Source of the DNA: Streptomyces scabiei 87.22
Lineage (GTDB): Bacteria; Actinomycetota; Actinomycetes; Streptomycetales; Streptomycetaceae
Assembly: GCF_000091305.1 (NCBI RefSeq)
Contig: NC_013929.1
Span: 744,001 to 808,000, forward strand
Direction: 5' to 3'
Length of the DNA: 64,000 nucleotides
In this document: piece after piece, positions 31,105 through 43,817 of the stretch
Numbering within the stretch: position 1 is the first letter of the stretch
Layout of the letters: each line of letters opens with the position of its first letter
Notes under the pieces: model-generated
Seen by the model: the letters and a program-made list of their open reading frames with translations, nothing else
Database searches by the model: none
Told to the model about the DNA's origin: nothing
Position numbers and translations under genes: made by a program

Positions 31105-32082
31105 CTACTTGAGCCAGGCGTCGACCTTGACGCGGTTGGCGTCGACCCACTTCTTCGCCGCCGCTTCGGGGGTCATCTTGTCCACGGCGATGTACTTGGC
31201 CACGATGTTCTGGTCGTCGTTGGTCCAGCTGAACTTCTTCACCAGGTCATAGGCGGGGCTGCCCGACTCGGCGAACTTCTTGGCCACGACCTTGTCCAGC
31301 GTGTAGACCGGGTAGTCGCAGGCCACCTTCTCGGCGTCGGCGTCGCAGCCCTGCTTGTACTCGGGCAGCTTGACCTTCACCAGCGGGACCTCGGACATGA
31401 ACCACTGGGGCTCGTAGAAGTAGCCGATCACCCATTCCTTGTTCTTCTCCGCCTTGCGGAAGGTCTGGATGAGGGCCGTCTCGCTGCCCGCGTACACGAC
31501 CTTGTAGTCCAGCTTCAGGTTCTTGACCAGCGCCTCGTCGTTGGTGACGAACGACGGGTCGCCGTCGAGGAGCTGGCCCTTGCCGCCGGACTCGGAGGTC
31601 TTGAACTTCGCCGCGTACTTGTTCAGGTTCTTCCAGTCGGTGATGTCCGGGTGCGCCTTGGCCAGCCACGGCGGCACGTACCAGCCGATCAGTCCTTCGT
31701 TGCCGGTCGCGCCGGCGTCCACGGCGGTCTTCTGGTCGGTGATGTACTTCTTCTTCAGGTCGTCGTGGCCCCAGTTCTCGACGACCGCGTCCACCTCACC
31801 GGTCCCGAAGCCCTGCCAGGCGATCTCCTCCTTCAGGTCCTTCTTGGTGACCTTGCAGCCGAGGTCGTTCTGCGCCACGTAGGCGATGACCGCCGCGTTG
31901 GCCTCGTAGCCGACCCACGGGTTGACCGCGAGGTTGAAGGTGCCGCACTTGGCGGAGCCGCCCGAGCCGCCCGTGTCCGAGGACTCGTCACCGACCTTCG
32001 CACCGCCGCAGGCGGTGAGGGTGAGGCCGAGAACCGCGATGCCGGCCGCGCCGACTCTCCATCGTCTTGCTTGCCTTGCCAT
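31105..32082 (-). CDS. Glycine betaine/choline ABC transporter binding lipoprotein
   Basis: 325 aa. Start at 32082 because AAGGAG lies 9 bp upstream; an alternative ATG at 32100 would remove that site. Lipobox LTAC near residue 24. The OpuAC-type fold follows (NLAVNPWVGYEANAAVI, the Trp-rich EAIAWQGFGTGEVDAVVENW-type start of lobe 1, then WVIGYFYEPQWF), with several Trp/Tyr expected to form the aromatic cage for a quaternary ammonium. Last gene of betB-ATPase-permease-binding protein. Confidence 0.92.
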   Translation of the reverse strand: MARQARRWRVGAAGIAVLGLTLTACGGAKVGDESSDTGGSGGSAKCGTFNLAVNPWVGYEANAAVIAYVAQNDLGCKVTKKDLKEEIAWQGFGTGEVDAVVENWGHDDLKKKYITDQKTAVDAGATGNEGLIGWYVPPWLAKAHPDITDWKNLNKYAAKFKTSESGGKGQLLDGDPSFVTNDEALVKNLKLDYKVVYAGSETALIQTFRKAEKNKEWVIGYFYEPQWFMSEVPLVKVKLPEYKQGCDADAEKVACDYPVYTLDKVVAKKFAESGSPAYDLVKKFSWTNDDQNIVAKYIAVDKMTPEAAAKKWVDANRVKVDAWLK

Positions 32083-32096
32083 GGTGACTTGCTCCT

Positions 32097-34114
32097 TCAT
32101 GCGCTGGTTCGCCGCGCCGCGGCCTGAGTGATGCGGTCGAACATGACTCCGAGAAGGACGATGGCGAGCCCTGCGGCGAGCCCCTTCCCGAAGAGTTGGC
32201 CCTGCGAGAAACCGGCCACGACGTCGTAGCCGAGGGCGCCGGCACCTACCAGGCCGCCCACCACAACCATCGACAGCACGTAGATCAGACCCTGGTTCGT
32301 GGCGAGAGTCAGGGCACCGCGCGCCATCGGCAGCTGGACCTTGGTGATGATCTGCCAGGTGTTGCACCCGGCGGAGGTGGCCGCCTCCACGGTCGTCGCG
32401 GGCACGTTCCGCACCCCGTCCGCGATGATCTTCATGGCGACGGGCGCCGCGTAGACGATCGCGGCGACGATCGCCGTGAAACGGGTCGCGCCGAACAGCG
32501 CGAGGAACGGCACCAGATAGACGAACGGCGGCATGACCTGTGCCGCGTCCAGACTCGGCCGCAGCATGCGGTCCACCAGCCGGCTGCGGCCCATCCAGAC
32601 GCCGAAGCCGACGCCGAGCAGCATCACGAGGATGGTGGCCACCACGGTCGAGGCCAGCGTCGTCATGCTGTCCGACCACATCCCGGTGGCCACCAGCAGC
32701 CCCACGCACACCGCCGTGGTGATGCCGGCCCGGCGGCCGCCGAGGACCACGCCGAGCGCGACGAGGACGGCGCCGACGAGCCACCACGGGGAGTCCGTGA
32801 GCAGCGACTGGAACGGGTTGAGCAGCCCGTTGGTGATGAGGTCGCGGACGGCGTTGGTGACGCCGGACAGGTTGTCCTGCACCCAGGTCGTCGTGGTGTC
32901 CGCCGCGCTCGCGATGGAGCTGCCGAGACCGCCCTCACCGGGGAACTCGGCCGCCCACACGTAGGTGTGCGACATGTAGACCAGAACGGCCGTCAGGACC
33001 GCGCCCGCGCCGAGCAGCGGCCGCCGCCAGGCGAGGAACCGGTTCTTGGAGCGCCGGGCCTCCTCCTCCCGCGTGCTCGCCGCGGTCGTGACCCGGTCGA
33101 GGACGATCGCCATGACGACGATGGACAGACCCGCGTTGAACGCCGTGCCGACGTCGAGCGACTGGAGTGCCTGGACGACGGTCTTGCCGAGACCGGGCGC
33201 GTCGATGAGGGCCGCGATGGTCACCATGGCCAGGGCGGCCATGATGGTCTGGTTGACGCCCATCACCACGGTCCGCTTGGACATCGGCAGCAGGACCTTC
33301 AACAGGGCCTGCCGTCGGGTCGCCCCGAGGGAGTCGGCCGCCTCCACCGTCGTCTCCGGCACGGTCCGGATGGCGTGCGCGGTGATCCGGATGGCCGGTG
33401 GCGCCGCGTAGACCACCGTGGCGATGGTCGCGGAGGCTCCGCCGATGAGGAAGAACAGGGTCAGCGGGGCCAGGTAGACGAAGGTCGGCATCGTCTGCAT
33501 GAAGTCCAGCAGGGGCGTGGCGATCCGGTTGACCCGGTCGGACAGCCCCGCCCACACACCCAGCGGGATCCCGAACAGCAGCGCCACCAGGACCGCGGAG
33601 ACGGTGAGCGCCAGGGTGTCCATGCTCTCCTGCCACAGGCCCTGCAGGCCGAGGAAGGTGAAGCCGGCCACCGCCAGCAGCGCGACCCGCCAGTTGCCGA
33701 AGGCCCAGGAGACATAGCCCGCGATGCCGACGACGCCGAGCCAGCCGATCTGCGGAAGGGGCCGGCCGACGGAGGGCTGGGAGATCAGCTCCTGCACGAA
33801 GGCCGCCAGGGAATCTATGACCAGGCGGATCTCGTTGAAGAAGTACAGGAAGAGCGGGTTGGAGTTGCGGTTCGCGCCGATCGAGTCGTTGACGTCGTTG
33901 AACCACCGGTGCAGGTCGGTCAGGTCCGCCGCGCCGAGCGTGAGGGTCTGCCTGCCGCGCAGGACGGCGAACAGCACCAGCCAGACCACCAGGATCGCGC
34001 CGAGCACCATGGAGCGGCTGATCCGGCGGGGTTCCGCGGCCGGGGCGGGCTTTTCGACGGGCCGGGTCTTCTCCGGTCTCCCCGGCGGCTCGGTCTTCTC
34101 CACGACGACGGTCA

Positions 34115-34115
<1 letters not shown>
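32097..34115 (-). CDS. Glycine betaine ABC transporter permease, duplicated domains
   Basis: 672 aa with two OpuAB/ProW-type permease domains in tandem: the first EAA-like loop TVEAADSLGATRRQALLKVLLP near residue 270 and the second TVEAATSAGCNTWQIITKVQLP near 580. Each half has five to six transmembrane helices plus extra helices between. Many actinobacterial OpuA systems use such a double permease rather than a homodimer. The start overlaps the ATPase stop by one base (TGATG). Confidence 0.92.
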
Positions 34116-36811
<2,696 letters not shown>

Positions 36812-36858
36812 TCACTTACCTTCCCACCCTTGACCGCAGGCGGCCCCGAGCCGACCAT

Positions 36859-36894
36859 GTTGCGTATCGCTCACCTTGTTGTGCAATACGCACC
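36859..36894 (+). promoter_or_regulatory. Tandem 17-bp dyad operator, purU
   Basis: 36859-36875 (GTTGC-N7-TCACC) and 36878-36894 (GTTGT-N7-GCACC), 2 bp apart, ending just before the GGAGG ribosome site (36898-36902) of purU. Confidence 0.65.
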
Positions 36895-36907
36895 GACGGA
36901 GGCCACC

Positions 36908-37789
36908 GTGTCCATGAGGTTCCCCCGACCGCAACCTGGCCGTGAGTACGTCCTGACCCTTTCCTGCCCCGACAGTGCCGGGCTGGTCCACGCCGTGAGC
37001 GGCTATCTCGTCAGGAACTCCGGAAACATCCTCGAAAGCCAGCAGTTCGACGACCGGCTCCAGGGCCGGTTCTTCATGCGGGTCCATTTCGACGTCTCCG
37101 ACCCGAACGTCGACCTGGAGGGCCTGCGGTACCGGTTCGGCCCCGTCGCCCAGGCGTACGGCATCTCGTGGTCCCTCAGCGACGCCTCTACGCCCACCCG
37201 GACCCTGATCATGGTGTCCAAGTTCGGGCACTGCCTGAACGACCTGCTCTTCCGGCAGCGGGCGGGCGCGCTCAACATCGAGATCCCCGCGATCGTCTCC
37301 AACCACCGGGACTTCGAGAAGCTCGCGGAGACCTACGACGTCCCGTTCCACCACGTGCCGGTGACCCGGGAGACCAAGCCGGAGGCCGAGGCCCGGCTGC
37401 TCGAACTCGTCCGTGACCTGGACATCGACCTGGTGGTCCTGGCCCGCTACATGCAGATCCTCTCCGACGACCTGTGCAAGGAGCTGGACGGCCGCGCCAT
37501 CAACATCCACCACTCCTTCCTGCCCAGCTTCAAGGGCGCACGCCCCTACGACCAGGCCTACGACCGCGGGGTGAAGCTCGTCGGCGCGACGGCGCACTAC
37601 GTGACGTCGGACCTCGACGAGGGACAGATCATCGAGCAGGACGTGGTCCGGGTGGACCACTCGCTGGACCCCGGCGAGCTGGTCACGGTCGGCCGGGACG
37701 TGGAGGCCCAGGTGCTCGCGCACGCGGTGAAGTGGCACAGCGAGAACCGGGTGATGGTCGAGGGCAACCGCACGGTCGTCTTCCGCTGA
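36908..37789 (+). CDS. purU: Formyltetrahydrofolate deformylase
   Basis: 293 aa. GTG at 36908 has GGAGG 5 bp upstream; longer frames cross the operator. N-terminal ACT domain (YVLTLSCPDSAGLVHAVSGYLV), then the formyltransferase-type hydrolase domain with KFGHCLNDLLFR, the catalytic INIHHSFLPSFKGARPY (Asn, His) and ATAHYVTSDLDEGQIIEQD. It hydrolyses 10-formyl-THF to THF and formate, draining the C1 pool built by FolD and feeding the formate oxidase. Divergent from betB, convergent with the MetF-like gene. Confidence 0.94.
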   Translation: MSMRFPRPQPGREYVLTLSCPDSAGLVHAVSGYLVRNSGNILESQQFDDRLQGRFFMRVHFDVSDPNVDLEGLRYRFGPVAQAYGISWSLSDASTPTRTLIMVSKFGHCLNDLLFRQRAGALNIEIPAIVSNHRDFEKLAETYDVPFHHVPVTRETKPEAEARLLELVRDLDIDLVVLARYMQILSDDLCKELDGRAINIHHSFLPSFKGARPYDQAYDRGVKLVGATAHYVTSDLDEGQIIEQDVVRVDHSLDPGELVTVGRDVEAQVLAHAVKWHSENRVMVEGNRTVVFR

Positions 37790-37795
37790 GCGGTA

Positions 37796-37880
37796 CGGGC
37801 GTCCTCGCACGAGGACGTCCGTACACGCATCCGTGCGTATACGAAGCAGTCCCTGTACGAAGCCGTCCGTATACGACGAC
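37796..37880. repeat. Short GTATACG repeats downstream of purU
   Basis: A 7-bp hairpin (37800-37806 with 37811-37817) is followed by three imperfect direct copies of a CGTATACGA-like unit (about 37835, 37856, 37872). The first resembles half of the 17-bp dyad. Purpose unknown. Confidence 0.35.
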
Positions 37881-37881
37881 G

Positions 37882-37915
37882 AACGCCGGACGGGCCGAGA
37901 GGCCCGTCCGGCGTT
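37882..37915. terminator. Bidirectional terminator between purU and the MetF-like gene
   Basis: A perfect 15-bp stem (37882-37896 with 37901-37915) with GAGA loop and a short T run on the plus strand, between two convergent genes. Confidence 0.82.
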
Positions 37916-37933
37916 TCGCGTCCGAGGGTGCGC

Positions 37934-38770
37934 TCAGCCCTCCAGCTGGTCCAGCAGGGAACGGCGCCAGCGCTCCGTCTCCGCGATCTGGTTGAAGGTG
38001 AACAGGTGCAGCCCCGCCACCCCGGACGCGGGGTCGGTGAGGGCCTTCTCCGTGCGGGTGAGCAGCTTCTCGGGCGAGTAGCCGCCGGGCGCGGCGAAGC
38101 GGACGAACCAGGACGCGTGCCTGGTCAGGAAGCGGGTCGACTCCCCCACCCCGATCTTCGTCGCCATGGACAGTAGCTTCGCCCGCTGCACGGGCCCGGC
38201 GACGCCCACATGGACCGGCAGGGTCACGTCCCGGCGCCTGACGCGCGCCAGCCACTCCCCCAGCACCCGCGGGTCGAAGCAGAGGTTGCTCACGAGGTAC
38301 GTGGCGTGCTCGCGCTTGTCCCACATCGCCTGGACGGTGACGTCGTCGTGGATGAGCGGATGGCTCTCCGGATAGCCGGTGACCCCGACCCGGGCGAACG
38401 GTCCGCCCAGCTCGCTCAGCCGGCGCAGCACCGGCAGGGCCCCGTCGTAGGGCCCGGCCGGGGGGTCGGCGTCACCCGCCGGGACGAACACGTCGTCCAC
38501 ACCGGCCTCGCGCAGCCGGTCCACGACCTCCTTCAGGTGCCGGTCGTCCCGCAGGAGCCGGGCGGGGACGTGCGGGACGACACGGTAGCCGTGCGCGGCG
38601 AGCCGGCCGGTGAGGTCGAGGGTGGGTTCCAGGCCCTTGACCGGCGACGCCGTCACGGTGACGACGACGTCGCGCGGGACATGGGCGAGGACCTTCTCCT
38701 CGGTGGCACCCGCCGGCAGCACCTCGTAGCGGACCGTCCTCAGCAGCGCGCGCAGCCCTGCGGCGGCCAA
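37934..38770 (-). CDS. Methylenetetrahydrofolate reductase family protein
   Basis: 278 aa MTHFR-type TIM barrel: VTVTASPVKGLEPTLDL near the N-terminus, VTGYPESHP, the LVSNLCFDPRVLGEWL substrate region and the C-terminal GLHLFTFNQIAETERWR. TTG start at 38770, 3 bp after the betA stop, with GGAG from the betA end serving as ribosome site. Members reduce methylene-THF to methyl-THF; this divergent, short form in a catabolic operon could instead handle methylene-THF in the oxidative direction (inference). Not clearly the housekeeping MetF. Confidence 0.78.
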   Translation of the reverse strand: MAAAGLRALLRTVRYEVLPAGATEEKVLAHVPRDVVVTVTASPVKGLEPTLDLTGRLAAHGYRVVPHVPARLLRDDRHLKEVVDRLREAGVDDVFVPAGDADPPAGPYDGALPVLRRLSELGGPFARVGVTGYPESHPLIHDDVTVQAMWDKREHATYLVSNLCFDPRVLGEWLARVRRRDVTLPVHVGVAGPVQRAKLLSMATKIGVGESTRFLTRHASWFVRFAAPGGYSPEKLLTRTEKALTDPASGVAGLHLFTFNQIAETERWRRSLLDQLEG

Positions 38771-38773
38771 GGT

Positions 38774-40444
38774 CTACTCCGCCCGCGTCTGGACGTCGCG
38801 GTGGCGGTAGTAGGCGGCCTTCGACGGGGCCAGCGGCTCCTTGCCGAGGATCAGGTCGGCGGCCTTCTCGGCGATCATCATCACCGGCGCGTAGATGTTG
38901 CCGTTGGTGACGTAGGGCATGACGGAGGCGTCCACCACCCGCAGTCCGTCCACGCCGTGCACACGCATGCTGGTGGGGTCCACGACGGACATCTCGTCGG
39001 TGCCCATCTTGCAGGTGCAGGAGGGGTGCAGAGCGGTCTCGCCGTCCTTGGCGACCCAGGCGAGGATCTCCTCGTCCGTCTCCACGGACGGTCCGGGGGA
39101 GATCTCCCCGCCGTTGTAGGGGGCGAGCGCGGGCTGGTTGAGGAGCTTGCGGGCCACCCGGATCGCCTCGACCCACTCACGGCGGTCCTGCTCGGTGGAC
39201 AGGTAGTTGAAGCGCAGGGCGGGGTGCTCGCGCGGGTCCCGGCTCTTGATCTTCACCGAGCCGATGGCGTCGGAGTACATGGGACCGACGTGCACCTGGT
39301 AGCCGTGGCCCCCGGCCGGTACGGAGCCGTCGTAGCGGACCGCGATCGGCAGGAAGTGGAACATCAGGTTGGGGTACTCGACGTCCTCGTTGCTGCGGGC
39401 GAACCCGCCGGCCTCGAAGTGGTTGGTGGCGGCGGGGCCCTTGCGGAACAGCCACTGCAGGCCGATGAACGGCGCGCGCCACTTCGCCAGGTACGGCTGC
39501 ATGGAGACGGGCTGCTCGCAGGCGTACTGGATGTAGACCTCCAGGTGGTCCTGCATGTTCTCGCCGACGCCCGGCAGGTCGTGGACGACGTCGATGCCCA
39601 GCGCCCTCAGTTCCTCGGCATTGCCCACGCCGGAGAGCTGGAGCAGCTGCGGCGAGTTGATCGCGCCGCCGCAGAGGATGACCTCCTTGGCGCGGACCTG
39701 CTTCGGGGCGCCCTTGCCGCGCCGGTACTCGACACCGACGGCCTTCTTGCCCTCGAACAGGACACGGGTGACCAGGGCGCGGGTGGTGACCGTGAGGTTG
39801 GGCCGCTTGCGGACGGGCTTCAGGTACGCCTTCGAGGCCGAGAGCCGGCGACCGCGGTGGACATTCCGGTCGAACTTGGCGAAGCCTTCCTGTCTGTAGC
39901 CGTTGACGTCGTCGGTGGGGGCGTAGCCCGCCTCCTCGGTGGCCTTGAGGAAGGCACCGAAGAGGGGGTTCGACGCCGGGCCGCGTTCCAGGACCAGGGG
40001 CCCGTCGTGACCGCGGAACTCGTCGTCGGGGTCGGCCGCGAGACAGTTCTCCATGCGCCGGAAGTACGGCAGACAGTGCGCGTAGTCCCAGGTCTCCATG
40101 CCGGCGTCGGCCGCCCAGCGCTCGTAGTCCATGGCGTTGCCGCGCTGGAAGATCATGCCGTTGATGCTGCTGGAGCCGCCCAGGACCTTGCCGCGCGCGT
40201 GGTAGACGCGGCGGCCGTTCATGTGGGGCTCGGGCTCGGACTCGTACTTCCAGTCGTAGAAGCGGCTGCCGATCGGGTAGGTCAGCGCCGCGGGCATGTG
40301 GATGAAGACGTCCCACGGGAAGTCCGACCGGCCCGCTTCCAGGACCAGAACTCGGTTGGCCGGGTCGGCGGACAGCCTGTTTGCCAGTGCACTGCCCGCG
40401 GAACCACCACCGACGATCACGAAGTCGTACTGCACAGGAGCCAT
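38774..40444 (-). CDS. betA: Choline dehydrogenase, GMC family
   Basis: 556 aa. FAD motif [16 protein letters not shown] at the N-terminus, GMC signature [13 protein letters not shown] near residue 90, and the active-site HPSCTCKMG near residue 475 with the terminal [17 protein letters not shown]. It oxidises choline to betaine aldehyde. ATG at 40444 with GAGG upstream; the frame continues upstream through the promoter and is rejected. Operon: betA then the MTHFR-like gene. Confidence 0.93.
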   Translation of the reverse strand: MAPVQYDFVIVGGGSAGSALANRLSADPANRVLVLEAGRSDFPWDVFIHMPAALTYPIGSRFYDWKYESEPEPHMNGRRVYHARGKVLGGSSSINGMIFQRGNAMDYERWAADAGMETWDYAHCLPYFRRMENCLAADPDDEFRGHDGPLVLERGPASNPLFGAFLKATEEAGYAPTDDVNGYRQEGFAKFDRNVHRGRRLSASKAYLKPVRKRPNLTVTTRALVTRVLFEGKKAVGVEYRRGKGAPKQVRAKEVILCGGAINSPQLLQLSGVGNAEELRALGIDVVHDLPGVGENMQDHLEVYIQYACEQPVSMQPYLAKWRAPFIGLQWLFRKGPAATNHFEAGGFARSNEDVEYPNLMFHFLPIAVRYDGSVPAGGHGYQVHVGPMYSDAIGSVKIKSRDPREHPALRFNYLSTEQDRREWVEAIRVARKLLNQPALAPYNGGEISPGPSVETDEEILAWVAKDGETALHPSCTCKMGTDEMSVVDPTSMRVHGVDGLRVVDASVMPYVTNGNIYAPVMMIAEKAADLILGKEPLAPSKAAYYRHRDVQTRAE

Positions 40445-40493
40445 GGTGCCTCGTCTCGCTCGCGCCGTAGATATGCGTGGCATGCTAGACCGG

Positions 40494-40529
40494 GTCGCGC
40501 TATACGCACCAGGTTGCGAACGGCGCAAC
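40494..40529 (-). promoter_or_regulatory. Tandem 17-bp dyad operator, betA operon
   Basis: 40513-40529 has perfect arms GTTGC-N7-GCAAC; 40494-40510 is GTCGC-N7-GCACC (one change per arm). They are 2 bp apart, 50-85 bp upstream of betA. Confidence 0.78.
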
Positions 40530-40567
40530 TTAAGGAACTTCGTTTCCGGGCGGTTACTTGCAACTGT

Positions 40568-40603
40568 GTTGTTTACTGCGCGTATAGTTTCACTGTGAGC
40601 AAC
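40568..40603 (+). promoter_or_regulatory. Promoter and operator of iclR copy 2, leaderless
   Basis: Dyad 40587-40603 (GTTTC-N7-GCAAC) lies over the GTG start at 40595, at exactly the same offset as in copy 1; the partner 40568-40584 (GTTGT-N7-GCGTA) is 2 bp away. TATAGT (40583-40588) ends 6 bp before the GTG. Confidence 0.7.
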
Positions 40604-41392
40604 TACAGCCTTGACACAGAAACGTCGAACGCACCAGCCGGCGGCGTGCAGTCGGTGGACCGCGCCATCAGCGTCCTGGAGATCCTCGCGCAGCGCGGCG
40701 AAGCCGGTGTCAGCGAGGTGGCGGCCGAGATCGAGGTGCACAAGTCCACGGCCTTCCGTCTCCTCGGAGCCCTGGAGGCGCGCGGCCTGGTCGAGCAGGC
40801 CGGCGAACGCGGCAAGTACCGGCTCGGCTTCGGCATCGTGCGCCTGGCCGGGGCGGTCACGGGCCGTATCGACATCACCCAGCAGGGCCGTCCCGTGTGC
40901 GAGCGGCTGGCCGAGGAGATCGGCGAGACCGTCAACATCGCCGTGATGCAGGAGCAGTACGCGATCAACCTGTACCAGGTGCGCGGCCCCGGGGCGGTCA
41001 CCGCGCACAACTGGGTGGGCCAACTGACCCCCCTGCACGCGACGTCGAGCGGCAAGATCCTGCTGGCCCATCTGCCGGCCAAGGAGCGCACCACCCTGCT
41101 GACGAACGTGGGTATGAAGAAGGTCACCCCGCACACCATCACCGCGAAGACGAAGCTGGAGAAGAACCTCGTCGCCGCCCGAGAGCGGGGCTACGCCTTC
41201 ACCCTGGAGGAGCTGGAGATCGGACTGCACGCCATGGCCGCGCCGGTGCGCAACCGGGACGGCGAGGTCATCGCCGCCCTCAGCGCCTCCGGCCCCTCCT
41301 ACCGGTTCACCGAGGAGCGGCTGCACGAGCTGTCCCCGGTGCTGCTCAAGGGCGCCGCCGAGATCAGCCACCGCATGGGTTTCCTGGGCTGA
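40595..41392 (+). CDS. IclR-family transcriptional regulator (copy 2)
   Basis: 265 aa, closely similar to copy 1 from VQSVDRA through the end; the effector domain shows [13 protein letters not shown] and [17 protein letters not shown]. Differences cluster at the N-terminal ~15 residues and around 165-180 ([14 protein letters not shown] versus RRRAEVLEASGLRK), so effector response may differ. The start is GTG with no Shine-Dalgarno, leaderless by -10 position. It is flanked by betA (divergent) and Rieske oxygenase copy 2 (convergent, 1 bp apart). It probably co-regulates the same dyads as copy 1. Confidence 0.92.
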   Translation: MSNYSLDTETSNAPAGGVQSVDRAISVLEILAQRGEAGVSEVAAEIEVHKSTAFRLLGALEARGLVEQAGERGKYRLGFGIVRLAGAVTGRIDITQQGRPVCERLAEEIGETVNIAVMQEQYAINLYQVRGPGAVTAHNWVGQLTPLHATSSGKILLAHLPAKERTTLLTNVGMKKVTPHTITAKTKLEKNLVAARERGYAFTLEELEIGLHAMAAPVRNRDGEVIAALSASGPSYRFTEERLHELSPVLLKGAAEISHRMGFLG

Positions 41393-41393
41393 G

Positions 41394-42524
41394 TCACCCC
41401 TGGGTGATGCCGAGGCGCTCGTTCACCCAGTCGTGGAAGGCGCCGATGTGGTGCTCGCTGGGCACCAGCACACCGCCCTTGGCGTACAGGCGTGAGCTCA
41501 TGCCGGGCTGGGTCCGCTCGCAGGCCTCGAAGTCCTGGAGGTTGACCCGGTCGAAGAGTTCCACGGACCGGCTGACGTCCTTGCCGCTCTCCACGACGTG
41601 CGGCAGGTAGAGCCAGTCGCACTCCACGATCGTGCGGTCCGCCGCGACCGGGTACATGCGGTGGAAGATCACGTGGTCGGGGACGAGGTTGATGAACACC
41701 TGCGGCCGGACGGTGATCGCGTAGTAACGGCGGTCCTGGTCCTCCGCGACGCCCGGGATACGGTCCAGCCCCTCGGAGCCGTCGACCGTGAAGCCCTGCA
41801 CGTCCTCGCCGAACTCCGCACCGTGGCCCACGTAGTACTGGGCGGCGTACCCGTCCGCGAACTCCGGCAGCACCTCCGTCAGTTCCGGATGGATCGTCGC
41901 GCAGTGATAGCACTCCATGAAGTTCTCGATGATCAGCTTCCAGTTCGCCTTCACGTCGTACGTGATCCGACGACCCACCGACAGACCGTCGATGTCGTAC
42001 CGCTCGATCGACTCCACGTCACCGAGGCGGGTGACGACCTCGCCGATGACGTCCTCCTCGAAGGAGGGCGGGTTCTCGGCGAGGCAGACCCAGACATAAC
42101 CGAGCCATTCCCGTACGGCGACACTCACCAGGCCGTACTCGGTCCGGCCCACGTCGGGCATCTTGGTGAGGTTGGGCGCGGCGACCAGCTTGCCGTTCAG
42201 GTCGTACGTCCAGGCGTGGTACGGGCACTGGAAGGCCCTCTTGACCTCGCCGGACTCCTCGGTGCACAGCTTGGCCCCGCGGTGCCGGCAGACGTTGAAG
42301 TACGCGCGGATCGAGTTGTCCCGGGCCCGGGTCACGAGGATGCTCTCGCGGCCCACGTCGACGGTGCGGAAGGCACCGGGCTTCGCCAGCTCGGAGGCCC
42401 GGGCGACGCAGAACCACATGGTCTCGAATATGTGCTCCTGCTCCTGGGCGAAGAACGCCGGATCGGTGTAGGAGGAGCCGGGAAGAGTGGCGATCAGGCT
42501 GTCGGGCAGGCTGGTCGAGGTCAC
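41394..42524 (-). CDS. Rieske oxygenase alpha subunit, probable glycine betaine monooxygenase (copy 2)
   Basis: 376 aa, same layout as copy 1: Rieske CRHRGAKLC and CPYHAW near residues 79-103, mononuclear-iron [15 protein letters not shown] near 201-215. The middle (residues ~176-292) is encoded by DNA identical to copy 1, whereas the ends differ (for example YFNVCRHRG and a shorter C-terminus ending RLGITQG). GTG start at 42524. It is transcribed alone under a tandem dyad, next to the Rieske ferredoxin/reductase operon. Either a second betaine demethylase or one with a related substrate. Confidence 0.88.
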   Translation of the reverse strand: MTSTSLPDSLIATLPGSSYTDPAFFAQEQEHIFETMWFCVARASELAKPGAFRTVDVGRESILVTRARDNSIRAYFNVCRHRGAKLCTEESGEVKRAFQCPYHAWTYDLNGKLVAAPNLTKMPDVGRTEYGLVSVAVREWLGYVWVCLAENPPSFEEDVIGEVVTRLGDVESIERYDIDGLSVGRRITYDVKANWKLIIENFMECYHCATIHPELTEVLPEFADGYAAQYYVGHGAEFGEDVQGFTVDGSEGLDRIPGVAEDQDRRYYAITVRPQVFINLVPDHVIFHRMYPVAADRTIVECDWLYLPHVVESGKDVSRSVELFDRVNLQDFEACERTQPGMSSRLYAKGGVLVPSEHHIGAFHDWVNERLGITQG

Positions 42525-42589
42525 GGGTCACTCCTCGGTGAACGTCGCGGAGGGGTCATTCGGACGCCGGGAGGACGACTCCGGACGGC

Positions 42590-42625
42590 GTTGTACATGG
42601 AGCAACGCTGCGCGCTGTGGGCAAC
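42590..42625 (-). promoter_or_regulatory. Tandem 17-bp dyad operator, Rieske oxygenase copy 2
   Basis: 42590-42606 (GTTGT-N7-GCAAC) and 42609-42625 (TGCGC-N7-GCAAC), 2 bp apart. Minus-strand TTGACA (complement about 42652-42657) lies 26 bp beyond. Confidence 0.7.
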
Positions 42626-42653
42626 CGCAGCATGGGGTGACGCCGGGGTGCTG

Positions 42654-43817
42654 TCAAGACGTGGCGGCAGCCAGCTGCTTGCGCGCCCGCATGAACAGCC
42701 GCGGCTGGTTCATCCCGAGCACGGCGACCGGACGGCCGTCGCGCCGGTAGACGGCGAGGACGTCACGGCCGTCCGCCGTGCCCGCCTCGACGGTGATGCT
42801 GTCGGCCTCGGCGGCGTGGCCGGCGAACTGGATGCGGACGCCGTACTGGTCGGACCAGAAGTACGGCGGCCGCGGCACGCCGGGCTCGACCGCGCCGCCC
42901 GCCAGCAGGGTGGCGACGGCGGCCTCCGGGCGCTCGCGCGCGCCGGTCCAGTGCTCCACGCGGCGGTGGTGACCGGCCCTGGGGTCGTACCAGTTGGCGC
43001 AGTCGCCGACCGCGACCACCCCGGCCAGGCTGGTGCGGCCGTCCGCTCCGCACTTCACGCCGTTGTCGAGGGCGATGCCGGAACCCTCCAGCCACTCGAC
43101 GCACGGGTGGGCCCCTACGCCGACGACCACGATGTCGGCGGGGAGGCTGCGACCGTCCTCCAGCAGGACGGCGTCGACCCGGTGCTCGCCGCTCAGCCCC
43201 TTGACGCCCACGCCGCACAGCAGCCGCACCCCGTGGTCGGCGTGCAGGCCGGAGACGACGGCGCCCATGGTGGCGCCGAGCGGCCCGGCGAGCGGGGTCG
43301 GGGCCGCCTCCACGACGGTCACCTCGAGGCCGAGGGCGCGAGCGGTGGAGGCGACCTCGGCGCCGATGAAGCCGCCGCCGATCACCACCAGGCGTCCGCC
43401 GCTCGCCAGTTCGTCCCGCAGGGCGCGGGCGTCGTCCAGGGTGCGCAGGGTGTGCACTCCGGCGAGGCCCGCGGAGCCGGGCAGCGTGCGTGCCACGGCG
43501 CCGGTGGCGATGACGAAGCCGTCGGCGCGCACCTCGCGTCCGTCGGCGAGACGGACGGTGCGCGCGGTGTGGTCGAGCCCGGTGGCACGGGTGCCGAGCA
43601 GCCACTCCGCCGCCAGGTCCTCACCCTCGGCCTCCAGGGCGAGTTCGGCCTCGCCCAGGGTGCCGGACAGGAACTCCTTGGACAGCGGGGGCCGGTCGTA
43701 GGGGCGATGGAGTTCGTCCCCGATGACGACCAGCCGGCCGTCGAAGCCCTGTTTGCGCAGCGAGCGCGCCGCCGACAGGCCGGCGAGGGAGGCGCCGACC
43801 ACGGCGACGGTCCTCAC
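42654..43817 (-). CDS. FAD/NAD(P)H ferredoxin reductase, Rieske oxygenase partner (copy 2)
   Basis: 387 aa, same fold as copy 1: [72 protein letters not shown] start overlaps the stop of the Rieske ferredoxin gene (GTGA), so reductase and ferredoxin are made together as an electron chain for one or both Rieske oxygenases. It ends at 42654, 28 bp from the dyad of oxygenase copy 2. Confidence 0.9.
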   Translation of the reverse strand: MRTVAVVGASLAGLSAARSLRKQGFDGRLVVIGDELHRPYDRPPLSKEFLSGTLGEAELALEAEGEDLAAEWLLGTRATGLDHTARTVRLADGREVRADGFVIATGAVARTLPGSAGLAGVHTLRTLDDARALRDELASGGRLVVIGGGFIGAEVASTARALGLEVTVVEAAPTPLAGPLGATMGAVVSGLHADHGVRLLCGVGVKGLSGEHRVDAVLLEDGRSLPADIVVVGVGAHPCVEWLEGSGIALDNGVKCGADGRTSLAGVVAVGDCANWYDPRAGHHRRVEHWTGARERPEAAVATLLAGGAVEPGVPRPPYFWSDQYGVRIQFAGHAAEADSITVEAGTADGRDVLAVYRRDGRPVAVLGMNQPRLFMRARKQLAAATS

